The position numbers were made by a program, and so were the translations under genes. Shown here piece by piece: positions 36,083 through 46,143 of a stretch of 64,000 nt of DNA. Origin of the DNA: Gordius sp. MW1. Its lineage: Eukaryota; Nematomorpha; Gordioida; Gordea; Gordiidae. Location of the stretch: NCBI GenBank assembly GCA_964036665.1, contig OZ038526.1, forward strand, positions 682,001 to 746,000, given 5' to 3'. Positions within the stretch are counted from its first letter, which is position 1, and the number at the start of each line of letters is the position of its first letter. The notes below the pieces were generated by a model, which was not told where the DNA came from, did no database searches, and was given only the letters and a program-made list of their open reading frames with translations.

Positions 36083-36920
36083 ATCTCTCTTTTAGAGCAT
36101 GCCACAACGTTTAGGATTAAGAAAAGCACCATATAGGTTAGGTAAGCTTGAATATAGGTTATACTAGGATTAATGCTAAATTTATTTACCTTGCATTGTG
36201 ATTTTGAAAATAACTAGCAACTGAATTTCTTATAACAAAAGTTATGTTCGCTTTATATATGCTTAAACTTTGGCAATAAATACTTTCTTTTTAATCATTA
36301 AGGAAGTTGCTCCATAATAACGTCCTTAATCATATTACGCTTCCTGATAGTCTTAACTAAATAACAATAAATTTTGAAAGTTTTATCTCGTTACAATCAA
36401 ATTTTATTAAGCCCTTATTAATCAAGTTTTCGTATTTAAACTAATATAAAAACGAATATTTTATATGATTATCCTAAATTTTATTTACGATTGCTTTTAA
36501 ATTTAATAATCTAAACTGACACATTTTAAAAATGTTGGCCATCATTAGATATTTTATAATATCATACTTTAATAATCATAAACTTATATAACATACATAG
36601 AGACCCGCCCATTTTTCTAGGGCCCAGCCCCGCCCCAAAAATTCTCGGGCCTGGACCGAGCTTTGGGCAGCACATGCAGATCTCTACACTACACACACAT
36701 CACATACAGTAAAAAATCAAAGTCTTTATTTCTTGGTAAATACGTGAAAACTATCATAGTTTCTGCCTATATGATAGGCTAAGTGATTCCATGAATTATA
36801 TTACACATAAATTAACTTATAAAAATTGTTGGCAAAAGTAATAATCTGACAAGTTTGATTTCCTCCATTAAGATTAGATAGCTAATTATCGGCTTTCATA
36901 ACAAACACACTCACAACACA
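36083..36920. other. Gene-free stretch with an 89-bp hAT-like remnant
   Basis: 36598-36686 starts TAGAGACCCGCCC and ends GCAGATCTCTA, with GGGCCC-rich middle. It looks like an internally deleted relative of the element at 42769-43838. The rest is AT-rich. Confidence 0.5.
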
Positions 36921-36931
36921 TATATATATAG
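36921..36931 (+). promoter_or_regulatory. TATA box of the secreted-peptide gene
   Basis: TATATATATAG lies 33-43 bases before the ATG at 36964, close for a core promoter and implying a very short 5' leader. Confidence 0.35.
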
Positions 36932-36963
36932 GTCTAAGAAGAGCGATATTTTATGTTATAAAA

Positions 36964-37256
36964 ATGTTAAAATTTTTGATCATTTTCTTAATATTGTGTT
37001 TAGGCGTACTAAACGCTCCCATTGACTGGCATGACTTAAACAGATATCTCGGATTAGACAATGAAGGTAAAGTAGACGATGGTTATGTAACGTTTAGTGA
37101 ATTACACCACGCCACATATTTTACATGAAAACTGAATAACCAATTTATAAAACAGGACCTCCTAGAACGAGAGCAACTAAATTTCCTATGCCTATAGACG
37201 ATGAAATTCATTCCAGACTGAACAACCTAAATTCGATGATTATTATAAACGAATAA
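36964..37256 (+). CDS. Small secreted peptide, two exons, unknown family
   Basis: Exon 1 is 36964-37066 (donor GTAAAG after GAAG). Exon 2 is 37156-37256 (acceptor AAACAG, stop TAA). The 89-bp intron is phase 1; the spliced frame gives 67 aa. Residues 1-18 form a clear signal peptide (MLKFLIIFLILCLGVLNA), cleaved before PIDWHD. The mature part has no Cys, an RATKFPMP patch and an acidic helix-like tail. Without splicing the frame would end at 37128 after 54 aa, also secreted. The stop overlaps AATAAA (37252-37257). It runs convergently towards the annexin gene, with 82 bp between the stop codons. Function unknown. Confidence 0.55.
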
Positions 37257-37257
37257 A
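37252..37257 (+). terminator. Poly(A) signal AATAAA
   Basis: AATAAA overlaps the stop codon of the secreted-peptide gene (GAATAAAGC). Confidence 0.45.
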
Positions 37258-37338
37258 GCATTATTTATAGTTTTTCGAGTGCTTTACAAATAAAATGATT
37301 TGAACTTTTAATTCGAATAAACCAAACTTTGTATATAT

Positions 37339-39409
37339 TTAAAAAATGCCAATATTCCTTTTCTTTTTCATGATGGGAGCTTTGTTGCCTTTGAGTAGAG
37401 CAATTAAGATCCCTTGAAATTTTCCTGATACATCACCCTTAAAGGAAAACATTCGATTTGTTGTTTTAATCAGTAAACAGGTTATTTACTTTAACGTCGC
37501 TTTTCATAGGTATGTTGTATTTGTAATAGTATGCGGTTTTGATACTTTCCAAATCAACCTGACATCTCGTCACAAATATCCTTATTAAGGCATTAGTATC
37601 AGTTCCTAGACCCTGAATCATACGCTATTTCGATGTTTTCATTAAGTTTAATTACTTGTATGGCTTTGTGTATTCGCTGAGCGAAATATAAGGGAGTGTT
37701 TCTGACAACTTCAACTATATTGATATATATAGCATTCATGATTTAAAGTTATCACTCACCAAAAGTTAGTAGGGTTGTCTGGAACTTTCTAAAGGTGTTC
37801 TTCTTAATTTCCTCTTCTATACTCCTTTTTGTAATTCTCTGGAATTGTTCAAAAATCAATTTAAGTTGATTGTGGTTGTTTTTAGTGAATATCTCGGTGT
37901 ATAGATCACTTTTACTACCAAACAGTTTCCCAAGTCTCGTTCCATTCGCCAAAGACTATTACAATTGTACCTCTAATGTTTAACAAAGTACTTACTTCAG
38001 CGTTTTTTAAAGCTGCCTCAGGATTTTCGCTTGCATTACCAGGTACGTTCTAAAATAACATATATGTTGTACAAGAACCCCTCCGTTTAATATCGAAATA
38101 TTTGCGTGTATTTGAAAATAGATTATTTATTAGATTTACTTCACAAATGCTGCTAATTAATATATAATTATTTTGAGAGTGTTATACAAAGCATGTAACA
38201 TATATTATGCATATAGAAAGTGTGGCATATGATAATTTTATGTTTGATGAGTAATACCTTTATGGAAGAATCTAAGAATGTTTCAACTTTTCCATGAACA
38301 TCGCCATTAATAGCTTTAATCATTTTTTCCCATATACTTTTAGACCGTTATGTAAAAAAAGTATTAATTATTTTAGCTTTAATTTATGATTGAATGACTT
38401 ACATCTCTGATAGGCTTGCTGTATGTCTTGGATTTGTTTTGGGGTACGAGTAAATAGAATTTCGATAACCAATTCAAAACCTGTCCCCAGCCACTTTTCG
38501 TATAATAAATAATAATTTCAAATTTTATATGCAATTAAGTTAAGCATTAGATGACAAATGTAGTCACTACCTTAATTGCTTTATGAATTTGCGAGGCATC
38601 ATAATCAGCTGGAGGCGTCATTAGGGCAACCAAAGTCTTTTCAAGTTTCCAATTAGTATTAACCTTCAAATCACTCACCAAATCCTAATTCAATGAATGA
38701 ATGAATGAATGAATGAATGAATGAATGAATGAATGAATGAATGAATGAATGAATGAATGAATGAATGAATGAATGAATGAATGAATGAATGAATGAATGA
38801 ATGAATGAATGAATGAATGAATGAATGAATGAATGAATGAATGAATGAATGAATGAATGAATGAATGAATGAATGAATGAATGAATGAATGAATGAATGA
38901 ATGAATGAATGAATGAATGAATGAATGAATGAATGAATGAATGAATGAATGAATGAATGAATGAATGAATGAATGAATGAATGAATGAATGAATGAATGA
39001 ATGAATGAATGAATGAATGAATGAATGCTCACGTGATTAAATTTTCGTTTATAAGCCTCGGCTATAGCCATTCTCTCCCCGATCGTCTTTCCTGCAACTA
39101 TTTTTATTACTGTCGGGATATCGGTTCCTATTTTGAGGGATCGGAATCCTTTCCAATTTATAAATGCATTGAAAAAATGGATAAATAATTTAAACAAGAA
39201 TAGAAATGTTTCTTTTATTAAAACAAATAGTTACCAAATCCTTTAAGCGCTTTTCCCAAGGCATCGGCGTCTGCATTTGGATCAAAATTAACAGTTGAAA
39301 TTATTGTTGGCTAAATTTTAAGAGATAAAAAATTGAAAAAATTAAAAATTTGGTAAACCTGTAAACTTACGTTGCGTTCATAACTGCACACAATGCCTTT
39401 TATATTCAT
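37339..39409 (-). CDS. Annexin, four-repeat, eleven exons
   Basis: Exons on the minus strand: 39409-39371, 39310-39235, 39127-39033, 38684-38571, 38493-38399, 38336-38258, 38049-37996, 37955-37760, 37714-37656, 37612-37490, 37437-37339; 342 aa. It binds acidic phospholipids in a calcium-dependent way. Landmarks are the N-terminal FDPNADADALGKALKGFGTD (repeat 1 calcium loop), WLGTGF in repeat 2 (loop degenerate, GTG for GTD), a poorly conserved LFGSKSD loop in repeat 3, and GLGTD in repeat 4. A short N-terminus (13-residue exon 1) and a basic C-terminus (KKKRN) are seen; there is no signal peptide. All joins keep frame except exon 5: its best donor (GTAAGT, 38402) would break the frame, while GTCATT four bases on keeps it. 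Intron 3 is nearly all a tetranucleotide array. Confidence 0.88.
38692..39027. repeat. Perfect (AATG)84 microsatellite in annexin intron 3
   Basis: 336 bp with no interruption visible. The intron runs from donor GTGAGC (39032) to acceptor TTAG (38685), 348 bp, so the array fills about 97 percent. Read on the gene strand it is open in one frame, encoding IHSF repeats, until a TAG formed at the acceptor. Confidence 0.97.
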
Positions 39410-40908
39410 AATTAACAACGTTAAGGTTGTTAAAAGCGATTTGGATATAGTTCTCATAATTTTCAATATTTTCTAATGTTTGAAATAGTGCACTTCCAAA
39501 TAAAAATTTAGCCTGATAAATTTCAGTTAATATAATTATTAGATAATCTTGTAAAAACAAAACATGCAAATAAATGTGACTTTGTATTATTGGTAGGATA
39601 GAATTAAATTAATGCTAATATTTTGAAAACCTAGTAACAAATTTCTTGAAAAATCAATAAAAAGCATGCTCTGCAACGCGCTCTGATCATAGATATTTGA
39701 TTAATTATTATTATCCACACTTATAACATTAATAATGAATCAGCTTAACTAAGCGTAACTGTCACCAAATTGTAATAGCCTTTATTTATTTATTAATAAA
39801 TGAATAATAAGCAAAAACACATAAAAGATTATTTATAGATTAGATTACCGTTGGTGAGAATTTAGAGTAAGTTGATAAAAATCAATTGGCTTCGATGTTA
39901 ATTTAAAATGGGTCGATGCACATTAATGGGCTGCCAATAAAGAGTAAATAAACATCTATCTTTGTGTATATTAATCAAATAAGATAACATACATTATAAG
40001 CATGGAGCCGACAGTTAAACTTTAGGATTATTGATATATATATGTGAAATTGAGCGGTTTTGAATAAAAGTAGCGATATAGTTATTATCAAGAAAATAAA
40101 TAAGCTATTTCACAAATCAATGAATTAGCCTTTCACTCAGTCAACCATGGGTAGAAAATAACTTATAAGAAAAGATCCGGAAATTCACAGGCTCTAAAAC
40201 TCTGTTGAAGCATATCATCCCAATTTTTGTTTTTAATTGCTATGCAATTATGGACTCGCTTTTGATTCTCCGTCCTGTACTACTTGTAATTTTTCATTAA
40301 TTGCCGTAAAATCTTATACGTTGTTTAAAGGCTGTGGACCTCCGCTTCTGTAAAAGACTTTTATTTTGCTTTCGCAAATAGACTAGCGCTGGTTGGCTTA
40401 TTTTTTTGCCCTCGCCCGAGCTCAATATCTATTATTGTTGTTGTGCCCGAATGATAACCTTTATACATAAATCAATTTGGGCAACTTGTTGCTAAATATC
40501 GGATAATTGGGAAACTGACTAAATGATTCCCTGTAAATTAATGATGACCGTAGCTTACATCTATTGTCTAGCCCGGCTAGAGGCCACAATTCTGGTTAAT
40601 TGCTATTTATATTTGTTGTTTTTTGTGTGCCTCTTTTGTCAATTTGTCTAGGTTTTTGCTTTATACCGGAAGCTGGCGGAATTGGCTGAATAATTTCCTG
40701 ATGACTGTTGCCTACTTCTACTTCTTTAGATAATTACCTTAAGTAAGAAATTTTATATTTTAATGAGGTTATATAACTTTGAAACAAAATTAAGTTTCAA
40801 TGCTGGAATTGAGTTTATACAAAAATTGTTTTAGTTATAATAACACCAAATAATTAGTAATTAAATAGGATTCTAATTAACAATTGTCACATAATATTTC
40901 ACCTATAA
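39410..40908. other. Upstream region of the annexin gene, no gene seen
   Basis: AT-rich. The annexin promoter must lie here, but no clear TATA box or initiator is evident. No coding frame is convincing. Confidence 0.4.
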
Positions 40909-41106
40909 TTACTTCTCCGAAGTCCATTTTGTTAATTTAATATAATCCACACGCACTAATTTAAATACTCGCATATCAAAGCGCGAGGCGTTTTCCAAGT
41001 TGATATATAGATACATTATATATTCCCGCACTCTTTCATAACTTGCGTCAGTACGAACATGGTCACACACTTTAAACATCCAATAGGTCCACTGCTCAAA
41101 TAGTGT
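40909..41106 (-). CDS. Possible 3'-terminal exon of an unknown gene
   Basis: Open frame with a codon-rich, protein-like stretch (TYWMFKVCDHVRTDASYERV and VFKLVRVDYIKLTKW), ending in a stop at 40909. An acceptor-like ATTTGAGCAG precedes it near 41085. Everything upstream is a MITE (41101-41296) and a LINE fragment. The coding-like segment at 41655-41612, with a perfect GTAAGT donor, has an incompatible phase. It may be the tail of a disrupted gene. No family recognised. Confidence 0.3.
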   Translation of the reverse strand, partial: TLFEQWTYWMFKVCDHVRTDASYERVREYIMYLYINLENASRFDMRVFKLVRVDYIKLTKWTSEK

Positions 41107-41296
41107 TATGGCTGGGTTTCGTTTGGTCGACCTTAGGTAATAGATGACTAAACATAAACAAACCAAAGGTTTTTTGGTCTGTCTTTTTTATCGGTCTCTA
41201 GGCTTAGTCGAAATTCGAAAAATAGGCCATAGTAAACCGTTACTTTAGCAAAACCAAAGGTCGACCAATCAAAACCCAGCCTTTCTTACAACACTA
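41101..41296. mobile_element. Short inverted-repeat element (GGCTGGG family), copy 2
   Basis: Starts TAGTGTTATGGCTGGGTTTCGTTTGGTCGACCTT and ends AAGGTCGACCAATC...AACACTA, inverted. Sibling of 16012-16161, with internal ACCAAAGGT motifs in both. Confidence 0.75.
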
Positions 41297-41299
41297 TTC

Positions 41300-41520
41300 T
41301 CATGCCTCGTTACCAAGACTTTTGCAAAAGTTTTAAGGAGTCATTCGCAAGAATCAAGATTACTACTATGCTTTCGTCTAAATTTATAGGAATTTTGTCT
41401 ATTTGTCAACAATATCTTGTTGAAAATGCTAGTCATGGTCGTGACTCTTTCCTCCCCGACCGGTATTCTATTGCTTCCATTCCTATTTCATCGAGTATTC
41501 AATTTTATTCAACTTTTTCA
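41300..41520 (-). pseudogene. RT fragment of the RTE/CFDP2-like LINE
   Basis: On the minus strand GMEAIEYRSGRKE, and after a frameshift TSIFNKILLTNR, align with the 31427-31101 block of LINE copy 2 (GILMEALLGCREE, then TNLLNKILVAER). Highly decayed. Confidence 0.65.
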
Positions 41521-41924
41521 TTTGAAATTCAACATCCTTTTTGTAAAAAAGTTCCATTATATTTATTTGCAACATTCATAATTTCTCAAAGAAGTAAATT
41601 TTGACTTACCTGTACAGACTTTTCGTATTGCCTTATCCTCGTCAATCAGCCCATAAGCGAAACAATCAACGAACACTTATTTAAATGTATTATATTAAAA
41701 AACAAAATTAGCACAGTCTAAATGAAAGTCTTAGGCGATACCAACTTCAATTAAATTAATTTTTTATGGTTTTACACTCAAATTAGTTTTAATATATTTA
41801 AAAGACATTTTTTATTATTGACGACCGGATGTGATTATGCTGTAATGTCTAACGCTAAGATTAGTGCTATAACATTCACTAAAAACTTTCCAAGTCCATT
41901 TTTTTGTTTTAAAATTTTTCCAAG

Positions 41925-42137
41925 GGAGCAGAAATAGGCAGAGCCCTGGAGGCTTTCATGGGCTGCCCGAAACCCAATCCGAATCTGGTCGCGTGTAAGA
42001 TAAAAAAAGCATTTAGAGCTCCTCGAGCTAAAGAAATATATTTTGCTACTTGCGGGGATGACCAGAAATTCGACCGGTTAGAAAAAGGTACGAAACTTTT
42101 GGGTCTGATTTGGGTAGGATTGAAAAAGAAAGGCTAG
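41925..42137 (+). CDS. Orphan coding-like exon, unknown family
   Basis: After a good acceptor (pyrimidine-rich, ending CCAAG at 41924) the frame is open for 70 codons to TAG. It encodes GAEIGRALEAFMGCPKP, then CKIKKAFRAPRAKE and CGDDQKFDRL. Composition differs from the AT-rich surroundings and looks protein-like. No upstream exon was found, so it may be a terminal exon or a relic. A possible donor (GTACG) also lies at about 42088. Confidence 0.35.
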   Translation, partial: GAEIGRALEAFMGCPKPNPNLVACKIKKAFRAPRAKEIYFATCGDDQKFDRLEKGTKLLGLIWVGLKKKG

Positions 42138-42768
42138 GACTTATTTTGCAATTTCCCCCTTTACTAAACTGAGAATTACAATACTGGATATTTTATTCAA
42201 AAATTGAATTATGAATTAGAACTAATTCCTTTGATGTAAATGCTCTTTTTATACGCTATTTATTGCAAGCAGGGTTAAGATTTTATAAGTTTCATTTTGA
42301 AATTAACGATATTGCAGAATATTTTGTAAAATCTGTTGTCTTTAAAAATAGCCTTTGTATATAATTATACCTGCAACTATGTTTATTTTTATATCATTCA
42401 ATAATTAGATTTTTCTTAATATTGATTCATGTGTAGTCAACAAATAAAATAGCCGGCAAACTGATTCCTTATCTTGGTAGAGTTTTTTACGGTGAACACA
42501 ATACATTCGAGTTTTCTCCCTATAGGTCAAGTTTTTGAAATATTTAAAAGTTGCTAAAAACAGCGATTTTGGCGTTTTTCAAACGTCAATAACTTGCAAA
42601 TTAAAAAATTTGATTTATAAAATTAGGGGGATAAAAATCCACCAAAAATTTTTTTACCCTAGCACTATTAATTTTAATCTCTATCTTTTTACGTTGACAT
42701 TGTCCAAAGGTCCCCCTCCCCCCTTTAAGACTAAGATTTAAGTGCGTGTTGGTGTGTATTGTATCTAC
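42138..42768. other. Gene-free stretch
   Basis: AT-rich. The 68-aa plus frame at 42535-42741 is not convincing. Confidence 0.45.
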
Positions 42769-43838
42769 TAGAGATCTGCAACGGGCTTTTTAGAAGGTCA
42801 GCCCGCCCGTACCCGTTTTCAAAACTTCAAGGCCCGTCCAGCCCACCCATAATTTTTTTTCAACACTTCAGGCCCGTCCGAGCCCGACCGTAAATTTTTT
42901 AGGCCCGTACGAGCCCATCCGTAAATTTTTCAGGCCCGTTCGTACCCGTTAGAAAAACGTCAGGCCCGCTCAAGCCCGTTCAATTTTTTTTAAAGAACTC
43001 CGCGCCCGGCCCAATTCATCAAAAATTTGGCATAATTTTATTTTACGACGTATTTATAAAAACATCAATAATAATTATCATGTAAAAATAATAAATCATC
43101 AATTATTTTCGCAGGATACACCTAAAAAATTTAAATATAGTACTTTATATTACTAAAAAAAATACATAAGAATATTCCACTTTCAACGATTTACTTTTAT
43201 TTGATTAATTTAAGTTAATACACCTAAGAAGTTAGAATTGAGTATTACCATTAATTTAAAATACTCTAATAAAATTACATGCCAATATTCAACTTCTTAA
43301 AGCAATTTACATTGATTTGGTTAACTTATATGAGTTAATGCACCTAAGTCTTAGATTAGAATAAAAATATTTATTATTTTATATGGCCTTAATAATAATT
43401 ATACCAGTAAAATTTATGATAAAATTAAACACAAAAATTTTGGTGCATTGTTTGTAACTAAGTAATTGAACTTACTTATAAAAGAATATACCAAGCTATA
43501 ATGTTAAATTATGTAAACGAAAATCTCAAGCAAATAGAATAAATATGTTTAAAAGGCAAATTTAGTGCTTGAAAAAGGAATAAATGCTACAGGATATACA
43601 AAAATAAAGCAATTAATAATCTATATATTTAATAAAAATTATATATATGATTGTCTGACTGGACCTTTGTAATTCCATGACCGTTTATATAATCTCTGGC
43701 CCGTTCAAGCCCGTTAAAAAATCTCAGGCCCGCCCGTGCCCGTTCCATTAATTTTTAAGCCCGTCCGGGCCCCGCCCGTTAAAATTTTTTGATATAAAGC
43801 CGGTCCGTACGGGCCCGGCCTGCCCGTGCAGATCTCTA
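42769..43838. mobile_element. hAT-type non-autonomous element with 8-bp target duplication
   Basis: The inverted tips are TAGAGATCTGCAACGGGC (42769) and GCCCGTGCAGATCTCTA (ending 43838). They are flanked by a perfect 8-bp direct repeat GTATCTAC at 42761-42768 and 43839-43846, the hallmark of hAT insertion. Subterminal arrays of 'aggcccgtccgagcccg' lie at 42785-43010 and 43690-43830. The AT-rich middle has no transposase. Confidence 0.9.
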
Positions 43839-43846
43839 GTATCTAC

Positions 43847-45390
43847 TACTGCTAAAGACCTGCCCGGCCCGCGGATGGGCTTCTGCTTTAAAATAATACA
43901 CTTAGTCGGGCTTTAATACAACCTAAGGGGCTCGGGCCGGGCCTAGATATAGGTAAGGCCTGCTAAAAGTAAGTTACAAAATCAATTATATTTTTATTTG
44001 TGTTTCATAAAGTATACACGAAGATTTGTTTTTATATCGTTCCAATTTATAATTATTTGATATTTATTAAATTAAAAAAAATTTAAAAGATACCTCTCCC
44101 TTTCTTATAAACCAAATTTAATTTAGATTCTACTGATTAATTTGCAAATTATTCACGTTTGAAAAAAGCCAAAATCGCTATTTTTAGCAACTTTAATATC
44201 AAATTTTTTAAGAACTAGACGTAGAGGGAAAATATCAAAAATACATTCGTGTTCACTGCGAAAAACTCTACCAAAATCTGCAAACTGTTGTCAGTTGATT
44301 TTCTTGTTGAGCCTTGTAATTTGTGTAGTTACAATATGAAGCGACAATATGTTTGTTCTTACCAAAAAAATACTTAGGGCCGAATTTATTTTTTTTAGTC
44401 GGGTTAAAATTAGAAATATTAAATTGCTTTCGGGCCAAGTCGTGTTGGGATTAAAAAAATAACTCAGTAGGCTTAATTTGGAAAAAAGTTTTAATTAACG
44501 CTCTTATGAGGCATATAACCAACGATCCCTAAGTGAAAATCATTTCTTTAAAATTTTTCTGGAAAACGGATTTTATCATTAAATTTTAAAGACTTTTAAG
44601 CAACAAATTAATTTCAACATTTTTTGACAATTTATTTTTTTATGAGTAACCTAAATTCTGTAAATTTTTATCTCTCAAAAAGTTGGTATAGTTTTGTTTA
44701 AAATAGAGTGTAACGAGCATTTGAATTAGAGGGAGATCTGGGCAGTGGGATTTGGATTGGGGAGCAAAAAAAAATTATAAAATATGTTTCTCTCTGATTA
44801 ATGTTCTGGCCTCAAATAGAGACCTCCAGAGATCAGGCCTGGGCCTTAAAACCCGGGCAAGATCTATTTTTTATAAAATAGGCCTGGCCTGAATTGGGAA
44901 CAAGTGGTCTTTTATTATATTAAAAATGATATATCATTTCATTTATAAGAAAATTTTGCATCTTGGCAGATTAAGGTCTTTTTAGATCTAAATCAGTCAT
45001 GTCTAAATCATAATTAACTTTAACTTCTGCTAATAAAAAATTAATATTTTTTGCCAACAGTTTCTTATAGATTTCATCAGAGTTACACTGTTACCTGTTC
45101 TTTTTATGATTGTTTGCATAGTAACAATGGATAGCTAAAAAAATTATCAAAATATGAAAGGGAATTCAAGCATTCTCAAAAGAACTACCCCTATTAATTA
45201 TAAAATTGCTACTTAGGGAAAATGCTAAATCAACTTTTTCCTTGGCAAGTTAGTAAGTAAATTTGGAAAATCCTCCCCCTTGTCTGTACCAATACTTTAA
45301 TATTTTTAATATAAAACATGCTGTATTCTTTTTATTTAAAATTAATGCATCATAAGATTAAAAATAAATTCCATAGCAATTAATATAAAT
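43847..45390. other. Gene-free stretch with further GGGCC-rich repeat remnants
   Basis: 43855-43970 (CCTGCCCGGCCCGCGG, then GGGCCGGGCC) and 44818-44895 (TAGAGACCTCC to GGCCTGGCCTG) look like relatives of the hAT-type element. The rest is AT-rich. Confidence 0.5.
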
Positions 45391-45391
45391 A

Positions 45392-45397
45392 TTTATT
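45392..45397 (-). terminator. Poly(A) signal AATAAA for the OXLD1-like gene
   Basis: TTTATT on the plus strand, 64 bases past the stop at 45461. Confidence 0.5.
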
Positions 45398-45460
45398 TGA
45401 AACTCTTATGTATATAAATTAATCTAATAATGCAATATTATATAGAAGTACAATTAAATC

Positions 45461-45658
45461 TTAATGAATTTCTTTAAATTTATCTATTTCTATCTTAATG
45501 AACCATTTTAAGGTATCATCAGGAACTTTATTTAATTCCTCAACGGCTTTAGTAGATCCCATTTTTTCCATAAACATAAGCAGCTCCTTTGTATAAATAA
45601 CCCAAACACATTCCTGACAGCCTAAGCCACAACAAACTGGTAACACTGGTGGTAACAT
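45461..45658 (-). CDS. OXLD1-like protein (oxidoreductase-like domain), single exon or last exon
   Basis: 65 aa, with the signature CCGLGCQECVW at residues 9-19 followed by IYTKELL and a terminal helix (PDDTLKWFIKIEIDKF). This matches the short oxidoreductase-like domain of animal OXLD1, in which the Cys cluster CCG-x-GC-x-x-C is conserved. Family members are mitochondrial and longer, so an upstream exon with a targeting sequence is likely. A good acceptor (TTTCAAATTTCAG) sits 7 bases before the ATG, and an in-frame stop lies a little further up. AATAAA is present downstream. Family call is from memory of the motif. Confidence 0.6.
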   Translation of the reverse strand: MLPPVLPVCCGLGCQECVWVIYTKELLMFMEKMGSTKAVEELNKVPDDTLKWFIKIEIDKFKEIH

Positions 45659-45795
45659 ATTTTCACTGAAATTTGAAATTCAAAACACGTGGTAGAGATT
45701 TGTTCACAAGAGATATTGTTTGAGGCTCTTGTCTTTTTTGGTTCAATGATTATTCCCTAAGTACAAAATAAATTAACAAAATATTATTATTACTT

Positions 45796-45861
45796 TCTAT
45801 TCTGTTGTAACCTGAACTTCTCTTAATTCTATTCTGTTGTAACCTGAACTTCTCTTAAATT
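45796..45861. repeat. 32-bp tandem duplication
   Basis: The unit 'ttctattctgttgtaacctgaacttctcttaa' occurs twice in a row. The minus-strand frame across it is open (about 45930-45800), after an acceptor-like TTTTTTTAG, and may be a relic exon. Confidence 0.7.
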
Positions 45862-46143
45862 TTAGAGGCAAGATAATATTTTTCACATTTCCACCATCAA
45901 AAGTTCCATTGAGGCTTATAATATCTATATTGTATCTAAAAAAATGATATGGGTGAAACTAAAATGGGAATAAAATTAAAAAATGGCGCTTGTTGTTTGT
46001 TTATTTGTAATCAAGCAAGTAAAAATTTACGAACGCGGATGCGTTGTTTATTTTCGTTCGGTAGGAGAACGTTTAAGCAACGCGTATTTACGATAGGAAA
46101 AATGCCACCCAAAAGTGGAGAATGTTTAGCCTGATTCTTAAAT

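Noticed and set aside
38692..39027. CRISPR array
   Set aside because: A perfect 4-bp repeat without spacers; eukaryotic context.
38685..39197. 170-aa ORF rich in IHSF repeats
   Set aside because: It is annexin exon 3 read through into the microsatellite intron; splice sites and the annexin family explain it better.
41302..41604. 100-aa plus-strand ORF
   Set aside because: It is the antisense shadow of a decayed LINE RT on the minus strand.
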